Below the pieces are notes generated by a model. The model was not told the origin of the DNA, did no database searches, and was given only the letters and a program-made list of their open reading frames with translations. Shown here piece by piece: positions 49,355-63,425 of a stretch of DNA of 64,000 nucleotides. A program made the translations under genes and the position numbers. Source of the DNA: Tubulanus polymorphus. Lineage: Eukaryota; Nemertea; Palaeonemertea; Tubulaniformes; Tubulanidae. How positions within the stretch are numbered: the first letter of the stretch is position 1; each line of letters starts with the position of its first letter. The stretch spans positions 5,454,278 through 5,518,277 of the forward strand of contig NC_134030.1 in the NCBI RefSeq assembly GCF_964204645.1, written 5' to 3'.

Positions 49355-52300
49355 CGATTTTCAGCATTTTGTTGCTATTCTGATTTCATTTACTCGATGT
49401 GTACAGAAATATGAGATATGTTACTGATGGTGTTAAAGTTGCTCGCTGATTAATTTTCTTTCATACGTTTATACTTCAATTAAGTCTTCCTGAAAACAAT
49501 TCAACTCGTTACTGATCTGTCCATAGGTTGATAGCTCTATAGCGTTGAAACAAACCCCCGAGAAAAGTGTCTTCAAATCATTTCGAGACGGCGCTAACGT
49601 CATCCCTTATTGTCGATATTTCTATATTCGTGCGCCCTGATATGATTGATGTTTGTTAGAATAAAACGAAGGGCGATACTTCGCGAAGGGGATCGCGGCG
49701 GCCGATTTATCTTACTTGAGTGCGGTTTCCACCCATTAGATGGTAAAATACGACTTCAAAGGTGCCGCAGCTTTCACCGGAATATTTCTCAATTCCAATA
49801 TGAATTTTAACATGCTGACGCGCCGGAATGAAGATACGAATATCGGTCATATCAATGTTTATACACATTTCTGAGATGAGCGTCTTTCCGTGAAAGAATC
49901 GGTCACTGTTTAAACCCATTTCTGAGGCTTCTCGTGAACAAAAATTATTTCCTAGTCATATGTGACCGTCAATTTGTTATCGTTATAAATTGAGAATTGT
50001 TCGATCGAAACCGATACATTTCTGTTGATGGCATAATTTGCATTGATATGTATCAAAAGCAACAGAAAATCCATGAATTCTTTGCCAATATTCTATCAAT
50101 CTATCTACCACTTGAAGGACACTGAAAACAAGGGCTTGTTATTTGGATGAAATTTTGAGAAAATCTACGCTCCCGTTTTAGCCATGTGGGAACATGATTC
50201 CGAATTCATGGATATTCAAAATGTGTTTTTTTTGTGTGTGAATGAAATCGCGTGAATTCGCAAATATCATTCTTGTCGAATTACGTCGTGAATACATTAA
50301 TTTTAGATATAAATCGTGTACCACGTGATCTGAATTGTACGAGTGTTACTTGTGTTATGTAAAGCGTGTTTGCGCGGAAACAATCGACCCGCTCATTGCG
50401 CGGGAACTCTATCCGAGATGGGCGCGAAAAAAATAAATGTCGTTCGTCGGTGTTGGATTGAGATTACACACTCAGTGGTATAGGTGCTTTTTATACTCAC
50501 TTGCCAGTAGCGGTGCGACGTGGCGGAATTAGGCGGTAGGATTTCCTCGAAAAAAATCATTCTCCCTCGAAGGATGAATTAAATCAACAACTGAATTCAT
50601 ATCAACGATATTAGGGTGAATTTTATTGTTTTTTTTTTTCTTAATCGCTGGCTCATTTTACAAATGCTGTCATTTTTATTTTGCCTCATAAAGGCAGATG
50701 ATGCAATAACAAGTGTGCTTTTTCATGTGGAGCTTATGAGAGACTGGACGAATATCTTCGAGGAGACATTCGGACCGAGGATTGAATCTGGGAGACCGAG
50801 GAGGTTGACTCACTTAGGTTCGGTGTCGGATAAATGATCACATGATTCATTATGTATTTTTCGCCGAATTTATTCGATGGGGTGACACGCTGTGGGTGGA
50901 ACTAGCAATCGCCGATTAAAGGTTCGGTGATAATATCGAGCATGTTTGATTGACCATGCTCAATCTTGTATTTATATGGTTTCGGGGTCCACGAGTCTGA
51001 CTAGAATGCATCGAACGTATATTTTCGGCATTTGATCAATCTGGTTCGTATATATCTGCAACAATTTGATTTGCACACAGAAACCGGCGTCGTGTTCGGC
51101 GCGGTAATTCGCTTTCACCGCTGAGGTCAAGCTGTCCATTAGGCGATTTAGTAAACGACCTCGATACGTATCATTTCTGTAAATACAATGCCGCAATCCG
51201 CGCACCGATCTGATTGAAAAGGTCGTCGCATAGATCTGCGGAAAAATTGCGATTCGATTCGCGTTTCGAAACGGTGTTTAATTGGCCCTAGCTCCCATCC
51301 GTCTTGCGTTGTAAATCCCGACTTGATGAATCTTTTCCTTTGACAAGGTAGATTCGGCGCTCGTCTAATTTATGAAGACAAATGTCAAGACTAAAACTTC
51401 AGCCATTACTTCTTGATTGCATTTCCTCGTCATCAAAGTTTTGCCCTCTGAGTAACCACTTTGCGGCCTCATATCTTAAGAAGTCATCCGACGACGCATT
51501 CCCCTGTTATGTATATTGATCGTATTGAACGCCACCGGCGCGCTCCATCCAACGACGAATTTTAACCGGTGATTTTTTTCCGGCGTCGATGACAACGGAG
51601 TTAATTACGAAGCGTCTGCCTCGTCGGCAGAGAGAGAGAGAGATATATACACGCAGGAAACGACAGCGATGCTTCTTCGCCGGTATTCCCAGTCGGGGTC
51701 GATTAAAATGAAATAAAATGAAACAAAAGAATTAGTTGGTTTTAATGGGGCGCGTGAATAATGATAAATCACCTGCATTTACCGAGAATATGTCGCTTCG
51801 CGATCTTTTTCATTTCAGAAATTGTTACATTTTTCCCCGTTCGTCGGTAATTAGAAATCGACGAGGCGACGATCGATTTTGATTTAATGAAGTGCTCGGT
51901 CTAGCGCATGCGGTGACAACGGGAAAGTAACGCACCAATCCGCCCGAAAATTAGACTGAATCTCCCTCTTGTTTTCGAAAAGTTTTCGACGGCACGAAAG
52001 TTCATTTAAACACCTACAGGAAATAAAGATTAATGGGTCTGCCGCGCGTTTCGTGCTCATCGACAAAGAACAATTAACGTTTTTTTTTGTTTTGCGTTTT
52101 TCTTTTTTAATAGAAACGAAAAAAAAATTGATTAAAGTCGAAAACTGATGCAGGAAACTTTTCACTCAGTTATTAGCGGTTTGAATTCGAATCGAAATTG
52201 TTTTTGACAGGTTTTTATCAGCTATGCTAATTCACCACACACGTGCTTAAAACGGATCGATCGACAGATTGATCAAAACTGTCGTTTTTGTTGTAATTAC

Positions 52301-54844
52301 GAATGAAAATAGAATAATAACATTCAGAACTTCCCGCAAAACTCCAGAAATCGTTCTTTAAGTAAATATCGAATGTATAATTCTTATTTTTAGGCCTTTG
52401 GTTTACCATGGCGACTAGGATGAGTGGTTTCGATGGCCTACTTCGTAAATCGGTAAGTATTCACTTAAGAAAGTTATACGCCAATGGGGAGGGGACTTTT
52501 TTATGTGGACAAAAGAACTGGATTAAAATCAAGCCATTTTGAAAAAAGATAGGTAAGTAATCATATAGGAAACTTAATACGCCGATAGGGGCTTTTTGTA
52601 GGCGTTTTGATGCTGTCAAAATAAGGAAGATATTTGGAAAGTGGATGAAAATGAAGGTTTTTGGAAAAAAACTGCTAAAAAATAATGGAGAAAGATTTGA
52701 AGGGTTACTCAATTGAAAACACTTACTATGCTTTATGGATTTCAATCCTCAACGAAAAAATTCGTATAGAAGTTCCCGGTTTCTCATAATTTGTGCTCTT
52801 TGTGGAGAATATACATTTTTTGCGTAAAATCTCATCTCGACGATGTGAATAATAGCCATGTCCGGACTCCTAACGGCAATTCGCCGAACTAACCGCGACC
52901 CGCGCATTGCGTAACCGTGATGAAAAGTTGGAAAATGACGAATTGCGAGCATGACGGCATAATTAGTATCCATGGAAACAAAGTAAAAACTACTCAATTA
53001 CCACCGGGGAATACGAGAAATAAATAATTGATAATGGATTTTTAAAAATCTTGTTTTCGACGCAGTTCCAGCTTTCATTAAGGGGAAATGCTGAGGGACT
53101 CCTAATGACGTTAAGTGTTAATGGTTTGCGGGTTTCACGTCTTAATGAAACACACTGGATCGACGCTCAAAAAATCACTTTCAAGTTTCGTTGGCTGGGA
53201 TTTTAAAAACGCTCGAAATTGATGGCAACTAGCCCACGCTTATTTTCCGAATGGTTTCAGCGCAGTCGTCGGTCACCAGGCCTGTCACGTAGCTTTTCAG
53301 TGCAGTTGCAAAAAACCAAATAGAACGTAAGCACACTCATGTGTTATATGAAAGGTGATTTTCGTTGAAAAAAATTTAAAGAATACCTGCTGACCAAATC
53401 CAAACATTATATGTCATCTTATCGATAAACGAACTTTCAAAAGTAATCAAACATTCGCATAGACCTAAACGCGTTAACGAACGAAAATAAGATAGACTTG
53501 AAAAAACGCAAATATGTTTTTCCTCAATTACATGGCAAATTACGTCGCTCCGACTACAAATTGTTTATGCCCATCACGGATTGTAAATAACTCAAGCGGC
53601 CGGGACACAATTTAATCAAATCGCACTATTTCATAATCTCCGAGGAATCGTTTGCAGTCGTTGACAGCGTTCAGAAATCAAGGTTTGCCGTGTTGTTGCG
53701 AATCGTATTGGGGATTTTTTCAAGGCTGTATTCCCGGCACGATTTGGTGTTAGTTGATGGCGCGCGGCATTTTTTCGCAGTTTTGAGAATTTATTCTTAG
53801 AGAACGTAAATCATTTGAAAATATTCCATGACAAATCTTTTTCATTGAAATCGGTATACCGATTTCATGAAGTTAATAACTGAATAAGATCTTTCGCTTT
53901 GCAAGAAAACTTATATATATATTTCATAAGATGCTGACTGAGCGTGGATATGCTGATGTTATTCTTTATGAGAATAAATCCTTCTATCGAATTAGAATTT
54001 GAGAAAAAAATCGTTTCTTGCTCGTAGAGTATATATAAGCGTTTGTGGAATATTACTCGACGCAAAAATAGTTTGCCTGCTGCCTGTTGTTTACTTTGAA
54101 CGTTACGCCATCAGATGGCAACTGCTGGAACTAATTTGCACTAACCCAGTTAATTTTCTCGAAATTCCCACTGTTTTTAATTCACCCGTAGTTCAAGGCC
54201 GTGACCAAAATTATTTCGGTTATGATCATCGTTAACATTCTATGTATATATGATTAAATGTAATTAGAATTTTTTAGAACGTAAAAAAGAAATTAGCCTA
54301 ATTGCGAGCTGATATAATTGGTTCTATGGTTTAGCAATGAATATCAGCATTGACCTATTGATGTTTGCGCATCTTCAAGACGTTATTTTAGGAATGATCA
54401 TGATTATTCTGGCGAAAAATTAGGAAAAAGTAGTCCCCTTATTATAATGTCTGACAAACTGACAGCGATGTTTCAGGATTTTATCACCAGATGTCGCTAG
54501 TTTGACGACACGTCGAGGCTTTCAAATTCAAATTTTTCCGTCGCATTAAAAACGATCATCAATTGATGCCTGTTTGCGCCCACCTCTATTTAACATTTGA
54601 ATGCGAATTAACATAATGTCTGCCCATAAATTCATTAGCTATAATGCAATTTAATGCGTTTATTCTTTAATTCAAGAGGTCGTAGATTAAGCTAATTTTT
54701 CAATGATGAGTTTTGAGGGAAATGAGCTGTTGAAAGAATAATGTTATCTAGAATCTATTCTAAGAAATTTAACTATTGGCACCAATTCAACAGTTTGCGT
54801 AATGATCAACTGGTATATAAGAATCATTATAAAACAACCATTGA
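49355..54844. other. Noncoding spacer 3' of Hox4
   Basis: No gene or RNA recognised. It holds an (AG)n run (about 51629-51643) and a short foldback GAGCATG/CATGCTC (50939-50959) whose loop contains TGATTGAC. CpG-richer patches lie near 50.4-50.5, 51.0-51.3 and 51.5-51.9 kb. Confidence 0.45.
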
Positions 54845-54976
54845 TGAAAAACTATGTCTGTGTTGTAACGATATATAGAGAATCCTACAGTAATAAGACG
54901 AGAAAGATGAAGTCCGATAAGTTTCCTTTAAGCTAGTAATTCATTCATTCGACGTATTGTTGGAAGATGATTTTTA
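54845..54976 (-). mobile_element. Family F repeat, copy 5
   Basis: Shares TCTGTGTTGTAACGATATAT, AAGTCCGATAAGTTTCCTTT, AGCTAGTAATTCATTCATTC and GACGT with the other copies, in the same orientation. The hammerhead-like end (TTGGAAGATGA) is worn. Confidence 0.65.
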
Positions 54977-56056
54977 GGTTAAAGTCAAAGATGTCGAATT
55001 ATCATATTATCATATTTTTCATATAAAACAGTTAACAAACTATTGAATGTATATCTGAGCCAATATCTTATTCTTAAGTTTCTAAGCCTTTACTACTGGA
55101 AGCGTTAGCGAACAAATTCGAAATGTTGTTCTTAAAGTTCTAAAAGAGCATTTGCTGCATAAAACGATTAGATTCCTTTTTCATTCAATTCTATGAGATG
55201 TTTTTTCTTCGCATTGGAACTTTCGCTATTGTTAGCAATAATTTATATGAAGAAGAATTTATTTTACAATCAATAAAATAATATCACAATCAATGAATAT
55301 CATCATTGTATTGTATTTTATTCGAATACTGCAAAATTAGATGATATCAATTATTTCGATATATATCATCATAAAAAAGCTCTCAATTCAGTGATTGTTT
55401 CGGTGGTTGAACCATTTCATACGGTATCATAGGCATACTGTTTTGAATAATGTGTTTTTAAACGGCCACCGGTATAAAATCGAAGTAATAAATTTAACGA
55501 TACATGTTTATCGGGTAAAATATTATAAATCTTCAGGGCACTAGAGGTAGAATTTATAAGCGTGTCGGCCGAGAGGTTATGAAAATATTAGCTTATAATG
55601 GTTTCGTAATAAAGCGTCTTTATGGGCGATAAATAATCATTCAAACACTCAACAGCCATTTGATATGCGATATAAGTAGTATTTAACAGGCGACAAATTG
55701 TTCTCTTGATTTATTCACATACGCAAACTTCGATAAATAAATGATTTAGAACAAATCGAAAGCTTGTCAGTGTATACGTGTAATCGCTTTTTACTTTCTC
55801 TCGTAAAATAATAGCGCGATGTTTTATGGTGCAATAAGATGGCGGATTGATTTAGGATGGCTGGCTACCGGATTTCCTCATAGTGCAAACACATCATATA
55901 TCAAAATACACATTAAACGCCGTTTTATGTTGCTATTATTCAAATTAACGACCGAAGTGTCAGGCTGGCTATGCCGTAGTGCTGAACTCAGTCCTATGCC
56001 GTAGTGGTTAAATCTTCCAGTTGATTTTCAAACAAATCGACCGCATTAGTAACAGC
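54977..56056. other. AT-rich noncoding spacer
   Basis: No gene recognised. No open frame here shows a recognisable domain. Confidence 0.4.
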
Positions 56057-56163
56057 CCAGCACCTTACTGTAAATTAGTTCTCTAGTTGTTGCCAGAATC
56101 GAATTAGTTCATTTTCAATTAGTTAACTCTAGAGTAAAATCTTATCTGATGACTGTGGAACCG
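56057..56163. mobile_element. Palindromic MITE-like element, family A copy 4
   Basis: TTAGTTCATTTTCAATTAGT is the family centre, and ATCTGATGACTGTGGAACCG is the right end. The left end is worn. Confidence 0.55.
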
Positions 56164-59100
56164 AACCAAAATGTAGAAATTCGACGAAACATTTTTCTTT
56201 TTTGCTGATATACAACTGTCACATCGGGAAACCGCTTAGTGTGGTTTCTTATTCTTTGCTTGGTGGTATACAAAGATTTTTTGGTTTTCGGAAAAACTTT
56301 CTTCCTAATTTTCACGTTCCTCAACTAAACGACGTTATGTAATCATTATGATAATGATGTTGATGTTAATTTCTACATAGCGCCATTCTCTTTGCAGACT
56401 CGCCTAGCTATGCTTTACGTATGACCAACAACGGATTACAATATGAAGCGAAATTTTCTAAAATCGTTCATTTATGTTACTCATACTTGAGAATATTGGT
56501 ATTCATTATTTTTTCGAATAGAAAATGTAGTTGAGTTATAAGTTCTACGTTCTAGAAAATGAATTTAACTTGTTATCATAGTTTTCAGCGGCGTATCTGG
56601 AAAATATTCTTTATCCAATATTAAATTACTGAGAATGAAATCATGTCGATGAATTCTTGTCATCAAAAACATTCGTTTACATATATATGAGTGTACTGGC
56701 AATATTTTGTCTTTTGATTTAATTCCAATAATTCACGATACCGTTTCGTGAATAAAATACGAATTTGATAATTAATTATTTCGAAAATGATTTCTAAGCT
56801 CATTTCGTGCAGTATCCTCGTACAATGACGCAATCGGTTAGAAGTTTATTCGTCGAATTATTCGCCACGACATCGAGAATTAGAACTCGATTCGCGAGAA
56901 TGACTGCGGGGACAGAGTTCTGTCAATCGAAATCAAGACGGATAGTTATTCTATCGTTGTTTGACGTCTGATTTTCCGTGCGATAAAAGCAAGATAAAAC
57001 CGATGTAACGCAGTGGTTCCGGCTGATTAAAATATGCACTCCAAACTGTTACATGAAATAAATCAACCTTCATTGTTTATTTCGCATATGAAAATGAATC
57101 TGGGCAGGATATTCAATAATTCATAACTATTAGGTTTTGAGAATTCGTAGCATGAAGTATACGCCATGAATATCGACTGATTTACCGTAGCTTATTAACT
57201 CGATAAAACTACGGAGTTTTTTCTGTCTGCCGAACGTTTCATATCGAATAAACGATGCACGCATGATACACCGATCGTTAAGAATAAAAATGAAAAAAAA
57301 CATAGAAAATAATTGAAACATAACTCACTGGAACGCTTTGATACGGCTCTCAATTGGAAAAACGGCAGTTGTAATATTCATAGTTATCTAGGTTGGTTTT
57401 CGCCCATATGGCGTATTCGAATGGTATGAAAATGAATTTCGAAGTACGCGTGGAAATTCGATTCGTATTTTGAAACGAATTTTCGTTCATTAAAAAACGC
57501 ACTGGAAAGCCATGTTCTAAAATACGAATTTCTGCTTTGTTTTTCTCGAAATTCTTCGGAAGTATCTTATCGTAATTCAACTTACCCCCAAAACGGGGTT
57601 TCATACGAAAAACATCATCAACTACCGAGTGAAAGAAAAATTACGTAGTAATATTTGACGGAGAACAAATTGTCCTTACCTCGTGCTCGTTTTAAAATTA
57701 TAATCTTATGAAATAGTCCACGTGTAAATTGTGTAGTATTTTCTAGGAGAAAATCATTGGCGAATGTAAACCGGGGCATTCACCGACAAACTCACGAATG
57801 AAACGGATTTCCCTTCAACAACCGAAAACGGAGACAAAATGTTTTTTGATAAATATGTTTTTGTTTTATGCGATAAATTTTACGAGCTTTATATTATCTT
57901 CTGTGTATTTGTGCGTGTTTGAGGGTTGGAGTCATTTATTTTCTTATATTGCCAGATGCAGCATTTCCGGTCGAATCGATTTATTTTCCGCGTTTTCCCG
58001 GGACGTTTTGGTGGTGGGCTCCGTCGGACGGGGTTCCGTCACAGGCTAATAGGCTAGACGGCCCTTTCAAGTTGCCGAATTCTGAGTTCACTGTCGGGTC
58101 TTTTCAAAGTAATTGCAGCCATAAAACCAGTCGGCGCCTTTGTAGTAACGAATTGACAGGGTCATCAACTGAGCATTATAAAAAGCATTTATCATCGAAG
58201 TCAAACTGGCTTATTTATCATTGAAACTAGGCTATAGTGTATAGCTCTATTCGCACCGTTGCCGAAAAGGACGTGGATCCTTCTCATAACAAACACAGAG
58301 AAAGTACGAATTGTTTGTGTTACTAAAATTGATAGTTTGAATGTGTATAAGTGGATTGTGTGCATAACTGTAAATTGGAAAAAAAGGAATGAGCGATTTC
58401 AATACGATGAGCCAGCCAGCGATGTGGTATAAAGCTAATAAGGAAACGAAGAATTAGGGAATCTCCAAATTTGCTCTACTGTTTAGGCCGTAAAACCTCG
58501 CTGCATTCACCGCAAATCTTTGAACCCAATGGTCAAAAACAAGCAGAAAGTTCACGAACTATAATCGTTTATAATTCTGGTGGTTTTATATTTGATGCAA
58601 AATAGAGTTTACACGAATGTCTTTGCAATAGCTTTCACAACTTTATCTTAGGTAAATCATTCGCATCGTAACAAAATTCATGCTTTTTTGTCGCCTGCCA
58701 AGCAAGATTTCATTTCCATCAGACGTGCTGATGTATACTGATGGGAGACATCGTGAGTCGTTAGTTGAGGTGTTTCATTTGTGTATCTTTTTGCCTGTAA
58801 AATGGTCGAATGTTCAGAGAAAGCCCAGTGACACGTAAAATCTCGGCAATAATGAGATGTATATGAAGTGTCTCTGAGCGGACATCAATTTGTCCTCGGC
58901 GCACGACAAGTTCTTAAATATTTCAGTAGATCGTGAATAGTGGTTATACCGTCTTTGACATGATGACCTTGCCTCAATTTATGACCGCTACATTGGGGAT
59001 TTTGTAGTCTTGCAGTCTGTATATCCTCGAATACTTCCGTTCAATACCCTATTCCGCCTGGGCGTAAGACTCTTATCTCAAAGTATTCGGGTCCCATTTA

Positions 59101-59814
59101 GTCCTTTTTCATTCTATGCAACATTTTATAGTGTAGAAATAAACATTCATGTAATTCAATTGTGATGTGCTTGCTTATTTTCTATCGTACATCATTGTAA
59201 AGAAGTAAGTAATAAACTACTGTATAATAGTATACTATCTATGCGGTAACCAGCGTTCGGAAGTCATTCATGTGGGTCCAGTATAAATCAAACTTCGAAA
59301 CTTTTGTCAATCGCCAAATTCTTCCACGGAAATGCCGCCAATACGCATGCGTAAACCGTCGAGCCGGTGCATCGAAATTTCCAGATAATCTGTCTTACTG
59401 TGACTGATCATGCAAAGTTGGCGCGAACCGGTTCGATTTTTAATTAAGATAAAATTGATCGGGTATAAGAATCGGCCGATTGAGTATGCGGTGGTGGCGG
59501 CGGTGCCTTTGATTGTCGTCAGATATACCGGAGGTTTTGGCTCGAGTGCCGCCGTATTAAGACGTCAAATATGGGGGGATTTGCAATGATGAATTTCTCC
59601 ATGTGAGATTACGTAGCTAATCAAACTTATACCGATAGTTTCATTTGCCGAGGAGAGAACGAACGCCGCTGGAAAAGTGATTGCCAGAATTTGCATACGG
59701 AATTCCTTAGCGAATATCCAAAATATCAATCGAACTTTTACGCTTTTTAAGTCAGTCCCTTCAAAGTTATGAATGATTTTATGTGTATCTACAATCTCCC
59801 GGTTCCATGGAGCT
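56164..59814. other. Noncoding spacer
   Basis: No gene is recognised. Open frames near 57.3-58.2 kb on both strands show no known motif. Confidence 0.4.
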
Positions 59815-59941
59815 CAGGTTCCAATTCTACAAAATTCTACAGTTAATGAGTTAACTTTGAGGGCTCAAATTTGGTTGATTTTCAATGAGATGACTCATTT
59901 CTTGAGACAAATCTTAGCTCAGAACTTTGAACTGGGCCCCG
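59815..59941. mobile_element. Palindromic MITE-like element, family A copy 5
   Basis: CAGGTTCCAATTCTACAAAA opens it and CTCAGAACTTTGAACTGGGC then CCC closes it. TGGTTGATTTTCAATGAGAT is the family centre. Confidence 0.65.
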
Positions 59942-62900
59942 GAGTTAAGAGAACCGCCGAAAGATTGAAGATTATTCAGAGATACCCAAGTTTCTGATCT
60001 CGCTCAAGAAAGTCGAGATTCCAACATTTGTCTTGAGTGGTTGATCGGTTTTGATCTTATGACTTTCCAGTGATGAATTGCCGGCTACGCGACCTTATTA
60101 CCACTAGAGCACGTCCATTGAATGGACACCCTCGGAAGCTCGGTCAGTTTTCGAAAACGAAAATCGATGAAATCCCGCGATGAAAGTTTTTCGCGAATTA
60201 TCTTATCCGTTATTACGGGTCGAATCCCGGTGACGCCAAACTATCTATCATGATATTAGTTGTTCGCTGAGTCCTTTGATCAGCGAAAACACTGCAACCC
60301 GGGATAATGAAGGTATGATAAATCGTGTCATTACAATCGATTAGCACTTCACCGTGCTGTTTCAAAGCTTTGATAAATATTGTGTAAACTTTCGCGGCCG
60401 CACCTCGTTCGAGAAAAAAAAAACGTCTACAAAGACTTCGCGAAAAAAGTCAGACCGCGGTGACCTTGAAAACTGGCGCACTGGAAAATGCAGTTTCGGC
60501 ATCAGATTTTGAGACGAAGATAAGCGGAATGCGAATAGATCAAACGCGGCAATATGGCTATACGTTCCGCTCGCATGGTTGGCTCCGAACGGGATTATTT
60601 CACGGTCGATCGGTTCGCGGGGAAATGAGATGGGATCCGATAAGTTCTGGTCAACGACTGGGGCCTGAACGATAGATACGGCCGTTAGCGAAAATGTCAA
60701 TATCTCGAAGAAAAGAGGAAATTAATAAAACTACAGATATCATTTATGCGAGCGAACAAAGAGATCGAAATGGCCGAGATTTTTGTCGAAGGCAGCCATA
60801 TTTTTCGGGAGAATTGATGTAATATCGAGCTTGCACATAAACAAAGCAACATTTATTTTCGGGTGAAAATAAATCTGTGTTGATTTCTGTCGATTTTATC
60901 AAAGCTGGTAAAAGACGCAACATTCGAAAACAGTTCCGCGTCTTCACCAACTGGCGGGGAATGGGTGCCGTCTCTTTTTTTCTTTTCTTCAAAATTCCAC
61001 TCGAATTTCTGTGTAAACCGTACCACTTATATTTCTAGCATAAATCTCGCGCATTTTAGCTCCATTCACGGCGATCTTTCACGTTTTTGTCGTGTCGAAT
61101 AGATCCGAAGGGGCTCGGTATTGTATCGTCTGGTTTCGGGACCGTTTCGCGTCGGTATTCATACTGTCACCATGATTTATACATCATTATTTAACGTCAG
61201 ATTACGACACAATTTAGATGATGTTTTTATGTTTAAAAGAGAACTACACAACCGCCGCAGGTATTCGTGCTATGATCAATATTCTTTCATTTCATTCCCG
61301 ATAATACTACGGCCAGTCAGAAATATCTGCGTTGTTTTGAATGCTATGCGACCGAAAACAACTACCGAACTATATCTCATCGGAAATCTGTTTTACCTTT
61401 GTCGCAATCGTATCATATCTCATCAGATCTGATTGAAGTAAAAGAGAATTGTTTAAATCCGATACCTGATACTTTACCGGCTAAAGCTTCGAAACGGGAA
61501 ACGGGTACTGAAGTTACTATGATAATCGCCTCTTCATAAGTTTACTTTGAATTTGTGGCACTCCCATTCCACTGACCACACTGCCAAGTTTCACTATCCA
61601 GATTGTTTACGAACTGTAATTAATCTTGTCTTGTACATAAGAAGTTTTTCCCAATTCATCATCAGATCGAGCAATCAAGGGTCCCCGCCTGCTCTATCGC
61701 ATATCGAAGTCATCATCGCTTCTTTTCAGGTCGCCAGATTCTGCCAGGTTTGAAAATGCAAGGAAAATACTAGAAATTCTATTATCTTTCGGTTCTGTCA
61801 TGTTCCAGAGTGACCAATTCAGCCTAATTCCCAATCTTGTCAAAATCTTACACGTCTTCATCATAGATTATCTCCAGAGTAAAATGATCGCGCATCACAC
61901 CTTGAAGTGTAAAGAATGACCCCGCTTGTTGAAGGTGAAATACGTACGTACTTTCCTTACAACACTAACCAATAATAAAACATGAAATCACTGGCTACTT
62001 TGTTTCACAAGGTCCCTTTCAACTAAAATAGATTGGACGGAGAAACCATATTCTCTTTGATTAGATGTTTAGAATACATAAGATTGAATTATACAGCTCA
62101 TGACAATTTGACTGTTATCTAAATTCGATTCTTTGCGTTATTTTTAAGTCGGATATCGACGCGTCATTAATTACGATTGTAATGGCACAATACGTCATTT
62201 TCGACTCAATTGCGGCAATTTGCTCTTTTAACGTTAATACTTTGAAAGTAACAACGCATGCAAGTTTTCTTTTTGTTAATTCTTGAAGGGAACAATGAAC
62301 GTCTACAAGATGGTTCCTGTCCCGATGGTGCCCGTTACTGAGCGCGCATATATCAGAGGCTAAGCGACAGAGGTAGACAAGCTGTTGGCGAAATGCTGCC
62401 AATCACAGCTGTACTGAAAACACGTTCATGCTTTTTTGTATTTCACACCGGTTTCATCTAATTTGTAAGTGATCCTTCCCGAGAACGCGGCTCGTACTGC
62501 GTATTCGAGCTCCGCTGAATTTTTGTGATTTTCTTTGGAATAACATCTAAAATCGATAACTGGGGAACTATTTCTACGCGTTATATGATGACGTAGTACC
62601 ATGACGTCACTGCCCGTCGCGATGGAGCTCTTTCGGGTCTATATTTACAGTACAGTTCCCAGGGATTATATTTTACGATAAAGTCATTTTTTCTGAATCA
62701 CGCAAGAAATGCCATTTCAATCATAAAGCGACCTTTTCTGGCAGTGCGCATCGAACCCGCAGATGCAACTCCGGAAAAGCGGCAAAAACACTTGTCAGAA
62801 GACGAATGCGCCGATAAAAAATTACTCTTTTACCGATGCGCGACTTCAAAGGAAAACGTGAAATGCCGACGCTATTGCTCGGGTGAAACATGCATATACA

Positions 62901-63229
62901 ACAAGACGGCGAACCCAATCAGATGCACGAGTTTTTCCCGTTGCCAGGCTGCGTTAGTTTTCTGAGTGATCGATGGCCAGTCTCACTAATCATCGCGATT
63001 CATTCCATTTAGACGCAGCGGCAAAAACCATCTTTCCTCGAGCGTTATTAGCATAAATAACTCGTCTTTCTTGCTCAGTGATTAATATATTGGGCATTGT
63101 GGCCTGAATGCAAAACCGTTTCTAGTATATACGCCGAATAGCCCGCCAAACTTTTAATCCGGTCCGTTGAAGCATCCCTAGCAGAGGGTCTTAATAGGTT
63201 TTTTGCAACCAATCCCACGAGACCTAGTT
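59942..63229. other. Noncoding spacer toward the expected Hox3
   Basis: No Hox3 exon or homeobox is recognised. A CpG-rich patch at about 60380-60680 is open on both strands but has no recognisable product. TTACGGGTCGAATCCCGG (about 60213-60230) resembles a tRNA B-box, without a matching A-box or cloverleaf. A Cys-rich open frame at about 62744-62965 is discussed under findings. Confidence 0.4.
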
Positions 63230-63425
63230 TAGAGTTTAAAGTAAACTAGAGTAAACTCATCGAATGCTTTCAAGTCGAACACAAATCTGAGAACCATTAC
63301 AGCAGAATGTGACTTGAATTCGTTTGTCTAACTTTGATTATCTAACTCGACCAAAAATCATTGGTCCCAAATAATTCGAGTTGATTCCACTGTAATATCA
63401 ACTCACAACCAGTGGAACTATACCC
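63230..63425. mobile_element. Family A copy 6 with an internal family B-like piece
   Basis: The left part (AGTTTAGAGTTTAAAGTAAA) and the right end (CAACTCACAACCAGTGGAAC) fit family A. Between them CGAGTTGATTCCACTGTAAT (about 63379-63398) resembles the right end of family B. This suggests a nested insertion, now decayed. Confidence 0.4.

Noticed and set aside
60362-60700. Open frames on both strands in a CpG-rich patch
   Set aside because: Open in several frames at once, which reflects low stop-codon density from composition rather than coding.
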